Of a stretch of 64,000 bases of DNA, positions 54,649 through 64,000 are shown one piece after another (within the stretch, counting starts at the first letter, position 1; every line of letters begins with the position of its first letter). The notes under the pieces were generated by a model. That model ran no database searches and was not told the DNA's origin. It worked only from the letters and a program-made list of their open reading frames with translations. The DNA lies in assembly GCF_000406105.1 (NCBI RefSeq), contig NZ_CM001974.1, positions 406,186 through 470,185 of the forward strand. The letters run 5' to 3'. The DNA is from Dickeya chrysanthemi NCPPB 402. Lineage in GTDB: Bacteria; Pseudomonadota; Gammaproteobacteria; Enterobacterales; Enterobacteriaceae. The translations under genes were made by a program, and so were the position numbers.

Positions 54649-57600
54649 TTACCCTTTCGCCAGACGTTTATAGTGCTCGAAGCGTGCTCTGGCGTCCTGC
54701 TCGGTTTTGGCGAAAAGCTGGCTTGCCAGCTCCGGGTACTGGCGTTGCAGCGCGCTGTAGCGCACTTCGCCCATCAGGAAGTCCTGGAAGTCGGCTTCCG
54801 GTTCGTCGGAGTCCAGCGTGAACGGGTTTTTGCCTGCCGCCTGTAATTGCGGGTTGAAGCGGTACAGATTCCAGTATCCCGACTCCACCGCCTTTTGGGT
54901 TTCCCGCTGGCTGCACCCCATGCCGGCTTTCAGGCCGTGGTTGATGCAGGCGGCGTAGGCGATGATCAGCGACGGGCCGGGGTGGGCTTCCGCTTCGGCG
55001 ATGGCGCGCAGCGTTTGCGCTTTGTCCGCGCCCATCGCCACCTGCGCCACGTACACGTAGCCGTAGCTCATCGCCATCAGGCCGAGGTCTTTCTTGCGCG
55101 TGCGCTTGCCTTCAGCGGCGAATTTCGCCATTGCTGCCGCCGGGGTGGATTTGGACGACTGACCGCCGGTGTTGGAATACACTTCGGTGTCGAACACCAG
55201 CACGTTAATGTCCTCACCGGAAGCCAACACGTGGTCCAGCCCGCCGAAGCCGATGTCGTAAGCCCAGCCGTCGCCGCCGAAAATCCATTGCGACCGTTTG
55301 GCGAGGTAATCCCGGTTCTGATAGAGGCGATTGAGCAACGGGTCGTCGCCTTTTTCACGCTCAAGCAGGGCGATGACCTGGTCGGCCCGCTCGCGGGTGC
55401 CGTCGCCGCGCTCTTTCAATTCCAGCCACAGATTGAGCGCGTCGGTCAGTGCCGGGCTGAGCGGCTGCATCAGCGCCGTAGCGGCGTCGCCGGCCAGCTG
55501 TTCGCGGATGGCGTTGCCGCCAAGCAACATCCCCAGCCCGAATTCGGCGTTGTCCTCAAACAGCGAATTGGCCCAGGCGGGGCCGTGTCCGCGATGGTTG
55601 GCGGTATAGGGGATGGACGGCGCGCTGGCACCCCAGATGGAGGAGCAGCCGGTGGCGTTGGCGATCAACATGCGGTCGCCAAACAACTGAGTTACCAGCC
55701 GGGCGTACGGGGTTTCGCCGCACCCGGCGCAGGCGCCGGAGAACTCCAGCAGCGGCGTTTCGAACTGGCTGCCCTTGACGGTGGTTTTATTGAACGGGTT
55801 GGGCTTGGGCGGCAGGCCGAGCACCTGTTCCCACAGCGCGATTTTGGGGTGCTGCGACGTCAGCGGCTGCATGGTCAGCGATTTACCGCGCGACGGGCAG
55901 ATGTCCACACAGTTACCGCAGCCGGAGCAATCCAGCGGCGATACCGCCAGATGATAGTGCAGGGTTTTGGCACCGGTGGCCGGTTTGCTGAGCAGAGCAT
56001 CAGGTGCCTGCGCGCGCTCCTCGTCGGTCAACAACGCCGGACGGATGGCGGCGTGCGGGCAGATGAACGCGCACTGGTTGCATTGGGTGCAGCCTTCCGG
56101 TTGCCAGGCGGGCACGCTGATGGCGATGCCGCGTTTTTCAAACGCCGCGGTGCCGAGCGGAAAGGTGCCGTCTTCCATACCGGCAAAGGCGCTGACCGGT
56201 AAGCTATCGCCTTCCTGCCGGTTCATCGGCGTCAGAATGCGGCGGATAAAGTCGGGCAGCGCGGCGGCGGCGGCGGCCGGTTCCGGCAGGTCGGCCCAGT
56301 GCGCCGGGATCGTGACCTGAACCGGCGCTAACATGCCCTGATCGATGGCGGCCTGATTCATCGTCACCACGCTCTGGCCTTTCTTACCGTAGGACAGGGC
56401 GACGGCGCTTTTCAGGTAGTCGGCGGCGTTCTCGACGGGAATGATCCCGGTCAGCTTGAAGAACGCCGCTTGCATGATCATATTGAAGCGCCCGCCAAGC
56501 CCGAGCTGTTGGGCGATATCCACCGCGTTGACTACGTAGAAGCGGATCTGGTTGTGCGCCAGATAGCGTTTCATCGCCACCGGCAGCGCCTCTTCCAGCG
56601 CCGCCGGACTCCAGGTGCAGTTCAACAGAAACGTGCCGCCGGGTTTCAGCCCTGCCAGCAAATCGTACTTTTCCACGTAGGATTGCTGCGAGCAGGCAAT
56701 AAAATCGGCATTGCGAATCAGGTATGGCGAGGTAATCGGCCGGGTGCCGAAACGCAGGTGCGAGACGGTAATGCCGCCGGATTTTTTCGAGTCGTAGGAG
56801 AAATAGGCTTGCGCGTACATCGGCGTCTGGTCGCCGATGATCTTAATGGCGCTTTTGTTGGCGCCCACCGTGCCATCGGAGCCCAATCCCCAGAACTTGC
56901 AGGCGGTGGTGCCTTCTGGCGCGGTGTCGATATCGTCGAGCGGCAACGGCAGCGAGCTGTGGGTAATGTCGTCCACGATGCCGACGGTAAAGCCGTCTTG
57001 CGGCATCGGATGCAGCAGGTTAGCGAACACCGCGGCGATATGCACCGGCGCGATGTCCTTGCCACCCAACGCATAACGGCCGCCGACGATCAACGGCCGG
57101 GCGTCATGGTTATAGAAGGCGTTTTTGACATCCAGATACAGCGGTTCAGCCTGCGCGCCCGGCTCCTTGGTGCGGTCCAGCACGGCGATGCGCTGCACCG
57201 TGGGCGGAATGGCGGCGAAAAAATGTGTCAGCGAGAACGGGCGGTACAGGTGCACGGTCAGTAGCCCGACCTTTTCTCCGCGCTGGTTGAGGTAATCGAC
57301 GGTTTCCGCGATGGTTTCGCATACCGAGCCCATCGCGATAATCAGGCGCTCGGCATCCGGCGTGCCGTAATAGTTAAACAGATGGTATTCGCGGCCGGTG
57401 AGTCGGCTGATGTGCGCCATCGTCTCTTCCACCAGTTCCGGCAGCGCCTGATAGAAACGGTTAACCGATTCCCGCTCCTGAAAGTAGATATCCGGGTTTT
57501 GCGCGGTGCCGCGCGCCACCGGGTGGTCGGGATGCAGGGCGTGGCGGCGAAAACGGTCCACCGCCTGCCGGTCCAGCAGCGTGGCCAGTTCGTCGTATTC

Positions 57601-58158
57601 CAGCAGTTCGATCTTCTGGATCTCGTGGGAGGTGCGAAAACCGTCGAAAAAGTTGATGAACGGCACCCGGCCTTTAATGGCCGCCAGATGCGCCACGGCG
57701 GACAGGTCCATCACCTGTTGCACGCTGCTCTCCGCCAGCATGGCGCAGCCGGTTTGCCGCACCGCCATCACGTCCTGATGGTCGCCGAAGATATTCAGCG
57801 AGCTGGTGGCCAGCGCGCGGGCGCTGACATGAAACACCGCCGGCAAGAGCTCCCCGGCGATTTTGTAGAGGTTGGGGATCATCAGCAGCAATCCCTGCGA
57901 CGCGGTATAGGTGGTGGTGAGGGCGCCGGCCTGTAGCGAACCGTGCACCGCTGCCGCCGCTCCCGCTTCCGACTGCATTTCCACCATTCTGACCGGCTGG
58001 CCGAACAGGTTCTTTTTACCCTGCGCCGCCCATTCATCCACGTTTTCAGCCATCGGCGTGGAAGGGGTGATGGGATAGATGGCCGCCACCTCGGTAAAAG
58101 CGTACGAGATATACGCTGCCGCCGCGTTGCCATCCATTGTTTTCATCTTTCTTGCCAT
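54649..58158 (-). CDS. nifJ: Pyruvate:flavodoxin oxidoreductase
   Basis: NifJ oxidises pyruvate to acetyl-CoA and passes electrons to flavodoxin for nitrogenase. From the ATG at 58158 (AGAGGA 8 bp upstream) it is 1169 residues, near the Klebsiella length. The domains run in order: pyruvate/thiamine domains I-II (YPITPSTPMAENVDEWAAQG), the gamma domain, a ferredoxin domain with CTQCNQCAFICP and CSGCGNCVDICP, and the thiamine-diphosphate-binding C-terminal region (CAGCGETPYARL; FGGDGWAYDIGFGGLDHVL). The in-frame extension to 58383 covers the promoter and is not coding. It is divergent from nifH, with a sigma-54 promoter and a shared NifA site upstream. Confidence 0.97.
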   Translation of the reverse strand: MARKMKTMDGNAAAAYISYAFTEVAAIYPITPSTPMAENVDEWAAQGKKNLFGQPVRMVEMQSEAGAAAAVHGSLQAGALTTTYTASQGLLLMIPNLYKIAGELLPAVFHVSARALATSSLNIFGDHQDVMAVRQTGCAMLAESSVQQVMDLSAVAHLAAIKGRVPFINFFDGFRTSHEIQKIELLEYDELATLLDRQAVDRFRRHALHPDHPVARGTAQNPDIYFQERESVNRFYQALPELVEETMAHISRLTGREYHLFNYYGTPDAERLIIAMGSVCETIAETVDYLNQRGEKVGLLTVHLYRPFSLTHFFAAIPPTVQRIAVLDRTKEPGAQAEPLYLDVKNAFYNHDARPLIVGGRYALGGKDIAPVHIAAVFANLLHPMPQDGFTVGIVDDITHSSLPLPLDDIDTAPEGTTACKFWGLGSDGTVGANKSAIKIIGDQTPMYAQAYFSYDSKKSGGITVSHLRFGTRPITSPYLIRNADFIACSQQSYVEKYDLLAGLKPGGTFLLNCTWSPAALEEALPVAMKRYLAHNQIRFYVVNAVDIAQQLGLGGRFNMIMQAAFFKLTGIIPVENAADYLKSAVALSYGKKGQSVVTMNQAAIDQGMLAPVQVTIPAHWADLPEPAAAAAALPDFIRRILTPMNRQEGDSLPVSAFAGMEDGTFPLGTAAFEKRGIAISVPAWQPEGCTQCNQCAFICPHAAIRPALLTDEERAQAPDALLSKPATGAKTLHYHLAVSPLDCSGCGNCVDICPSRGKSLTMQPLTSQHPKIALWEQVLGLPPKPNPFNKTTVKGSQFETPLLEFSGACAGCGETPYARLVTQLFGDRMLIANATGCSSIWGASAPSIPYTANHRGHGPAWANSLFEDNAEFGLGMLLGGNAIREQLAGDAATALMQPLSPALTDALNLWLELKERGDGTRERADQVIALLEREKGDDPLLNRLYQNRDYLAKRSQWIFGGDGWAYDIGFGGLDHVLASGEDINVLVFDTEVYSNTGGQSSKSTPAAAMAKFAAEGKRTRKKDLGLMAMSYGYVYVAQVAMGADKAQTLRAIAEAEAHPGPSLIIAYAACINHGLKAGMGCSQRETQKAVESGYWNLYRFNPQLQAAGKNPFTLDSDEPEADFQDFLMGEVRYSALQRQYPELASQLFAKTEQDARARFEHYKRLAKG

Positions 58159-58233
58159 GTACGGGTTCCTCTCTGTGGTGGTGAAGGCCGCCAGCCATGC
58201 GTAGCCGGTCGGCGCGCCGTCATGAACTGACCT

Positions 58234-58249
58234 AGCACGGCGTATGCCA
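58234..58249 (-). promoter_or_regulatory. Sigma-54 promoter of nifJ
   Basis: On the minus strand TGGCATACGCCGTGCT fits the -24/-12 consensus TGGCACG-N4-TTGCW, with GG and GC 10 bp apart, about 75 bp before the nifJ start. Confidence 0.8.
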
Positions 58250-58366
58250 GTTAGCGCCGGATACAGGAAAGCCCGAAGATTGAACGGGTTGCGATAGCCG
58301 CCGTGGCGGCTGAGGCGGCATTGCGCCGGTGTGATTGGGCGGAACAAGACACGGACTGCGACATCC

Positions 58367-58382
58367 TGTCGGCCTGCTAACA
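58367..58382. promoter_or_regulatory. NifA upstream activator site, nifJ side
   Basis: TGT-cggcctgcta-ACA matches the NifA site TGT-N10-ACA. It lies about 118 bp upstream of the nifJ -24 element, a typical distance, and could also act on nifH. Confidence 0.75.
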
Positions 58383-58457
58383 AAGTGTCGGGGTCAGCGG
58401 GGCGGGCAACCTGACGATAGCGTCTGACGGCGAACCATCATACCCATCCTGCCGTAT

Positions 58458-58473
58458 TGTCCCTTTTCCAACA
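58458..58473. promoter_or_regulatory. NifA upstream activator site, nifH side
   Basis: TGT-cccttttcca-ACA, about 96 bp upstream of the nifH -24 element. Confidence 0.8.
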
Positions 58474-58568
58474 ATTGGTCTGCCGATTGTCTTGTCCCTG
58501 TGCCGGAACGGCAATCGACGATTTTTAAAAAACAATATAAATCAATGCATTGATTGAACTGGCACGGC

Positions 58569-58584
58569 TGGTACGTTCCCTGCA
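58569..58584 (+). promoter_or_regulatory. Sigma-54 promoter of nifHDKTY
   Basis: TGGTACGTTCCCTGCA fits TGGCACG-N4-TTGCW with GG and GC 10 bp apart, ending 50 bp before the nifH start. Confidence 0.85.
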
Positions 58585-58592
58585 CTCCTTGA

Positions 58593-59516
<924 letters not shown>

Positions 59517-59575
59517 TGACCCCCGCGCCGGCGGCCGTGAGACGGGCGCCTGGCGAAGCATGAAGGAAAGACGGA

Positions 59576-61024
59576 ATGACAAACGCAACCAGTGAACGTA
59601 ATCAGGCGATCATCCAGGAAGTGCTGGAGGTTTTCCCTGAAAATGCGCGCAAAGATCGCAAAAAACACATGATGGTGACCGACCCGGCGATGGAAAGCGT
59701 GGGCAAATGCATCGTGTCCAACCGCAAATCCCAGCCGGGGGTGATGACCGTGCGCGGCTGTGCCTATGCCGGCTCCAAAGGCGTGGTGTTCGGCCCGATT
59801 AAGGACATGGCCCATATTTCTCACGGGCCGATCGGCTGCGGGCAGTATTCCCGCGCCGGACGCCGCAACTATTACACCGGCGTCAGCGGGGTGAACAGTT
59901 TCGGCACCCTGAATTTCACCTCCGATTTTCAGGAAAAAGACATCGTGTTCGGCGGCGATAAAAAGCTCACCAAACTGATCGAGGAACTGGAGCAACTGTT
60001 CCCGCTGACCAAGGGGATTTCCATTCAGTCGGAGTGCCCGGTGGGGTTAATCGGCGACGATATCGAAGCCGTCGCCAACGCCAGCCGCAAAGCCATCGGC
60101 AAACCGGTGGTGCCGGTACGCTGCGAAGGGTTTCGCGGCGTGTCGCAATCGCTCGGGCACCACATCGCCAACGACGTGATCCGCGACTGGGTGCTGGATA
60201 ACCGCGACGGTAAACCGTTCGAATCCACGCCGTACGACGTGGCGATTATCGGCGACTACAACATCGGCGGCGACGCCTGGGCTTCGCGCATCCTGCTGGA
60301 GGAGATGGGGCTGCGGGTGGTGGCGCAGTGGTCCGGCGACGGTACGTTGGTGGAGATGGAAAACACCCCGAACGTGAAGCTGAATCTGGTGCATTGCTAC
60401 CGGTCGATGAACTACATCTCGCGTCACATGGAGGAAAAACACGGCATTCCGTGGATGGAGTACAACTTCTTTGGGCCGACCAAGATAGCCGAGTCGCTGC
60501 GCAAAATCGCTGCGCAGTTCGATGACGGCATCCAGCAAAACGCCGAAGCGGTGATCGCCCGTTATCAGGCCCAGACCGACGCGGTGATCGCCAAATACCG
60601 GCCGCGGCTGGAAGGGCGCAAGGTAATGCTGTACCTCGGCGGGCTGCGGCCGCGCCACATCATCGGCGCGTATGAAGACCTCGGTATGGAGATCATCGGC
60701 ACCGGTTATGAATTTGGTCACAACGACGATTATGACCGCACGTTGCCGGAGCTGAAGGAAGGCACGCTGCTGTTTGACGATGCCAGCAGTTACGAGTTGG
60801 AAGCTTTCGTCAAGGCGCTGAAACCGGACCTGATCGGCTCCGGCATCAAGGAAAAGTACATCTTTCAGAAAATGGGGGTGCCGTTCCGCCAGATGCACTC
60901 CTGGGACTACTCCGGTCCGTACCACGGCTATGACGGCTTCGCCATCTTCGCCCGCGACATGGACATGACGCTCAATAACCCCAGTTGGAGCGAATTAACC
61001 GCCCCGTGGCTGAAGTCCGCCTGA
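59576..61024 (+). CDS. nifD: Nitrogenase MoFe protein alpha chain
   Basis: NifD holds the FeMo-cofactor and half of each P-cluster. The 482-residue protein shows the P-cluster segments [17 protein letters not shown] and [11 protein letters not shown], the cofactor Cys in HCYRSMNYI and the cofactor His in [16 protein letters not shown]. The length is usual for Mo nitrogenase; it is not VnfD or AnfD by these strings. It lies 59 bp after nifH. Confidence 0.99.
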   Translation: MTNATSERNQAIIQEVLEVFPENARKDRKKHMMVTDPAMESVGKCIVSNRKSQPGVMTVRGCAYAGSKGVVFGPIKDMAHISHGPIGCGQYSRAGRRNYYTGVSGVNSFGTLNFTSDFQEKDIVFGGDKKLTKLIEELEQLFPLTKGISIQSECPVGLIGDDIEAVANASRKAIGKPVVPVRCEGFRGVSQSLGHHIANDVIRDWVLDNRDGKPFESTPYDVAIIGDYNIGGDAWASRILLEEMGLRVVAQWSGDGTLVEMENTPNVKLNLVHCYRSMNYISRHMEEKHGIPWMEYNFFGPTKIAESLRKIAAQFDDGIQQNAEAVIARYQAQTDAVIAKYRPRLEGRKVMLYLGGLRPRHIIGAYEDLGMEIIGTGYEFGHNDDYDRTLPELKEGTLLFDDASSYELEAFVKALKPDLIGSGIKEKYIFQKMGVPFRQMHSWDYSGPYHGYDGFAIFARDMDMTLNNPSWSELTAPWLKSA

Positions 61025-61136
61025 TGAGGGTGATGTAGCGATGACTGTTTAGTGACGATTGTTTAGCGATGATTGTTAATAAAACCAGCCTGATATCCCG
61101 TCAGTTCACCGATTAGTGACGCGGGAGGAGAACACC

Positions 61137-62705
61137 ATGAGTCAAACTGCCGAAAAAACCCATTCCTGCTACCCGTTGTTCGAGCAGGAAGAGTACCAGA
61201 CGTTGTTTCGCAACAAGCGCGGTATGGAAGAAGCCCACGACGAACAGCGCGTACGCGACGTGTTCGAGTGGACTACCACCGAAGAGTACAAAGCGCTGAA
61301 TTTCAAACGCGAAGCGCTGACCATCGACCCGGCGAAAGCCTGCCAGCCGCTGGGCGCGGTGCTGTGCGCGCTCGGGTTTGCCAATACCCTGCCTTACGTA
61401 CACGGTTCACAAGGGTGCGTCGCCTATTTCCGCACCTATTTTAATCGTCACTTCAAAGAGCCGATCGCCTGCGTTTCCGACTCGATGACCGAAGATGCCG
61501 CGGTATTCGGCGGCAATAACAATATGAACAGCGGCTTGCAAAACGCCAGCGCGCTCTACCAGCCGGAGGTGATCGCCGTATCCACCACCTGCATGGCGGA
61601 GGTGATCGGCGATGACTTGCAGGCTTTCATCGCCAACGCCAAGAAAGACGGGTTTGTCGCGGCAGACATGCCTATCCCTTACGCCCATACCCCGAGTTTT
61701 ATCGGCAGCCACATCACCGGCTGGGACAACATGTTCGAAGGGTTTGCCCGCACCTTTACCACCGGCGAAGGGAAAAACTACCAACCCGGCAGCCAGCCGC
61801 GGCTGAATCTGGTTACCGGGTTTGAAACCTACCTCGGCAACTACCGGGTGATCAAACGGATGATGGCGCAGATGGGTGTGCCGGCAAGCCTGCTGTCGGA
61901 CCCGTCCGAGGTGCTGGATACCCCGGCCGACGGCCACTACCGTATGTACGCCGGCGGCACCAGCCAGCAGGAGATGCGCGAAGCGCCGAACGCCATTGAT
62001 ACGCTGTTGTTGCAGCCGTGGCATCTGGTGAAGACCAAAAAGATGGTGCAGGAGGAATGGAGCCAGCCCGCCACCGAGGTGCCGGTGCCGATCGGTCTGG
62101 CGGCCACCGACAAGCTGCTGATGACCGTCAGCGAACTGACCGGCAAACCGATTGGCGAGGCGCTGACGCTGGAGCGCGGCCGACTGGTAGATATGATGCT
62201 CGACTCCCACACCTGGTTGCACGGCAAACGCTTCGGCCTGTACGGCGATCCGGATTTTGTGATGGGGCTAACCCAGTTTCTGCTGGAACTGGGCTGTGAA
62301 CCGACGGTGATCCTGTGCCACAACGGCAGCAAGCGCTGGCAAAAGGCGATGAAGAAATTACTGGAAGCGTCGCCCTACGGCCAGGACAGCGAGGTGTACA
62401 TCAACTGCGATCTGTGGCACTTCCGCTCGCTGATGTTCACCAACAAACCGGATTTCATGATCGGCAACTCCTACGGCAAGTTCATCCAGCGCGACACGCT
62501 GGCGAAGGGCGAGCAGTTTGAAGTGCCGCTGATCCGGCTCGGCTTCCCGCTGTTCGATCGCCACCACCTGCACCGGCAGACCACCTGGGGTTACGAAGGC
62601 GCGATGTCAATCCTGACCACGCTGGTGAATGCGGTGCTGGAGAAACTGGATCACGACACCATGAAGCTCGGCCAGACCGACTACAACTTCGATCTGATCC
62701 GTTGA
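61137..62705 (+). CDS. nifK: Nitrogenase MoFe protein beta chain
   Basis: NifK pairs with NifD and contributes P-cluster cysteines: CQPLGAVLCALGF and HGSQGCVAYFR, with STTCMAEVIGDD. From the ATG at 61137 (GGGAGGAGAA upstream) it has 522 residues, close to Klebsiella (520). The in-frame start at 61116 is weaker. A 112-bp gap separates it from nifD and shows no clear promoter. Confidence 0.99.
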   Translation: MSQTAEKTHSCYPLFEQEEYQTLFRNKRGMEEAHDEQRVRDVFEWTTTEEYKALNFKREALTIDPAKACQPLGAVLCALGFANTLPYVHGSQGCVAYFRTYFNRHFKEPIACVSDSMTEDAAVFGGNNNMNSGLQNASALYQPEVIAVSTTCMAEVIGDDLQAFIANAKKDGFVAADMPIPYAHTPSFIGSHITGWDNMFEGFARTFTTGEGKNYQPGSQPRLNLVTGFETYLGNYRVIKRMMAQMGVPASLLSDPSEVLDTPADGHYRMYAGGTSQQEMREAPNAIDTLLLQPWHLVKTKKMVQEEWSQPATEVPVPIGLAATDKLLMTVSELTGKPIGEALTLERGRLVDMMLDSHTWLHGKRFGLYGDPDFVMGLTQFLLELGCEPTVILCHNGSKRWQKAMKKLLEASPYGQDSEVYINCDLWHFRSLMFTNKPDFMIGNSYGKFIQRDTLAKGEQFEVPLIRLGFPLFDRHHLHRQTTWGYEGAMSILTTLVNAVLEKLDHDTMKLGQTDYNFDLIR

Positions 62706-62805
62706 TGTGGCGGCGTCTCCCCGCGGCGGGGAGGTCGCGCGGCCTTTTGCCACAATCAGGCGCCCGGCGTTGTCCGGGCGGTCCTGTTCCTCGAAGGAGA
62801 AACCG

Positions 62806-63024
62806 ATGCCGGTGGTGATTTTTCGTGAGCGCAACGCGCAACTGTATTGCTACATCGCCAAGCTGGACCTGGAAGCCAAAGTAACGGGCATGGAGTTTGA
62901 AAGGCACGATTATTGGGGCGGACGCATCGAGCTGGAAGGCGGTAAAGCCTATTACGTTAATCCTCAGGACACGAAACCCGTGTTCCCGGTCAGCTTGCGC
63001 GCCAGCCGCGCCGAGCTTGGATAA
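62806..63024 (+). CDS. nifT: Nitrogen fixation protein NifT
   Basis: This 72-residue protein is recognisable by MPVVIFRE at the start and the YWGGRIELEGGKAYYV segment. The family is small and conserved in nif operons; its role is unknown and it is not essential in Klebsiella. AAGGAG lies just upstream. The in-frame extension to 62707 covers intergenic sequence. Confidence 0.93.
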   Translation: MPVVIFRERNAQLYCYIAKLDLEAKVTGMEFERHDYWGGRIELEGGKAYYVNPQDTKPVFPVSLRASRAELG

Positions 63025-63036
63025 GGAGAAAGGAGC

Positions 63037-63699
63037 ATGTCTGCTGATGATGTGTTGTTCTGGCGTCTGTTCGCGCTGATCCAGTGCCTGCCGGAACTGC
63101 CGCCGCCCCAGCTGTTAGGCTGGCTTGGCGATGGCGATGAGACGGCGCTGGATGCCGACCGACTGGCGTCGCTGACGCAGGCGGAACTGGCGGCGCGCTT
63201 CCCGGTCGATGCCGACGCCATGACTCCGGCACGCTGGCGCACGGTGATGGATTGCCTGCGCGGCGTGCTGCCGGCGCACCTGGCGGTTGCGGCGTCTGCC
63301 CGCCGCCAGCCGCAACTGCTGGCGGCGTTCGCGTCGCAGGACGGGCTGACCATTAACGGCCACTTCGGTCAGTGTCGGCTGTTTTTTATCTATGCGTTCG
63401 ATCAGGACGGTTCCTGGCTGCATGACCTGCGCCGCTATCAGCCCGCCGGGGGCGAGCAGGAAGGTAATGAGGTACGTGCGGCGCTGCTGAACGACTGTCA
63501 CCTGTTGTTCTGCGAGGCGATTGGCGGCCCAGCGGCGGCACGCATCATTCGCCATAACATCCACCCGGTAAAGGTGGTGCCCGGCATCCTGATTCAATCC
63601 CAGCGCGACGCGCTGCAAACCCTGCTGGCCAGCACGCTGCCGCCGTGGCTCGCCAAACGGCTGGAGAAAGGCAACCCATTGGAGGATAGGGTATTTTAA
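63037..63699 (+). CDS. nifY: Nitrogenase accessory protein NifY
   Basis: NifY binds apo-MoFe protein or FeMo-co and helps cofactor insertion. The 220-residue protein has an N-terminal helical domain (about residues 1-90) and a C-terminal NifX/NafY-type dinitrogenase-cofactor domain (about 100-205; GHFGQCRLFFIYAFD, LLFCEAIGGPAAARII). The length equals Klebsiella NifY. It starts 12 bp after nifT and ends the nifHDKTY operon. Confidence 0.95.
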   Translation: MSADDVLFWRLFALIQCLPELPPPQLLGWLGDGDETALDADRLASLTQAELAARFPVDADAMTPARWRTVMDCLRGVLPAHLAVAASARRQPQLLAAFASQDGLTINGHFGQCRLFFIYAFDQDGSWLHDLRRYQPAGGEQEGNEVRAALLNDCHLLFCEAIGGPAAARIIRHNIHPVKVVPGILIQSQRDALQTLLASTLPPWLAKRLEKGNPLEDRVF

Positions 63700-63834
63700 T
63701 GCCCGGCAAGCATACCGCGCGTTGGTTGGTATGTTTGCTTGCGGCGTTTGACGCTCGTTGCCCTGCATCGGGCGTTTGTCGTCCCGCCATGTTTGCGCCC
63801 TGCGTTACCGCTCATCTGCGCCAATTGTCTGCTT

Positions 63835-63850
63835 TGTCGTAAACCTCACA
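63835..63850. promoter_or_regulatory. NifA-type site before nifE
   Basis: TGT-cgtaaacctc-ACA fits TGT-N10-ACA, but it lies only 33 bp upstream of the -24 element, closer than usual. Confidence 0.6.
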
Positions 63851-63883
63851 TCGCTTTTTCCTTATAAATCAAAACATCAGCGC

Positions 63884-63899
63884 TGGCCTGCGTTTTGCA
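63884..63899 (+). promoter_or_regulatory. Sigma-54 promoter of nifE
   Basis: TGGCCTGCGTTTTGCA is a near-perfect -24/-12 element (GG and GC 10 bp apart, TTGCA at -12), 37 bp before the nifE start. Confidence 0.9.
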
Positions 63900-63936
63900 G
63901 TACTCGGGTGATATCAACAAACGTGGCGAGGCTGAG

Positions 63937-64000
63937 ATGAAGGGAAGTGAGATTCTGGCATTGTTCGACGAGCCGGCTTGTGAACACAACCACAAGCAAA
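63937..64000 (+). CDS. nifE: NifE, FeMo-cofactor scaffold subunit (5' end only)
   Basis: The gene runs off the window; only about 21 residues are seen. They begin MKGSEILALFDEPACEHNHK, which matches the Klebsiella NifE N-terminus. NifE with NifN forms the scaffold on which FeMo-cofactor is completed. It has its own sigma-54 promoter, as in Klebsiella nifENX. Confidence 0.9.
   Translation, partial: MKGSEILALFDEPACEHNHKQ

Overview
This looks like a chromosomal window from a nitrogen-fixing member of the soft-rot Enterobacterales. My best guess is Dickeya or a close relative (Pectobacteriaceae). The reasons are the enterobacterial gene order (metA, aceBAK, iclR, metH; lysC, pgi; epmB/efp, frdABCD, epmA, mscM, psd, rsgA, orn, glycine tRNA), proteins that read almost like their E. 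coli counterparts, and a Klebsiella-type nifJ / nifHDKTY-E block. The genus is an inference.

Positions 1 to about 32.9 kb are ordinary core genome. They hold methionine synthesis (metA with MetJ boxes, metH), the glyoxylate bypass (aceBAK and its repressor iclR), a DASS-family anion permease, a YjbB-type Na/phosphate transporter, lysC with its lysine riboswitch, pgi, the EF-P modification genes (epmB, efp, epmA), fumarate reductase, mscM-psd, rsgA, orn and one tRNA-Gly(GCC).

Everything right of the tRNA-Gly is accessory. Positions 33.2-39.7 kb, visibly AT-richer than the flanks, hold a compact operon: a stand-alone adenylation domain with the textbook threonine code, a stand-alone carrier protein, a SyrB2-like Fe(II)/2-oxoglutarate halogenase with the HxA chloride-binding motif, an AlaX-type tRNA-editing protein, an EamA exporter and a type II thioesterase. 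A XRE-cupin regulator and a divergent LysE/RhtB exporter follow. I read this as a complete pathway that makes, releases, exports and gives self-protection against free 4-chlorothreonine. It is the most exciting find in the window.

Positions 39.9-52.5 kb hold an export-like locus with no ABC ATPase: a periplasmic adaptor, a GAF-HlyD adaptor, a membrane M50 metalloprotease fused to a HlyD-like domain, a secreted tail-collar protein, an 1837-residue repeat adhesin with a DUF4347 domain, and a TolC-like outer-membrane protein. A chemoreceptor gene follows.

Positions 54.6-64 kb are the start of the nif regulon. nifJ is divergent from nifHDKTY, and nifE is cut by the window end. Sigma-54 -24/-12 promoters and NifA-type TGT-N10-ACA sites can be read before nifJ, nifH and nifE.
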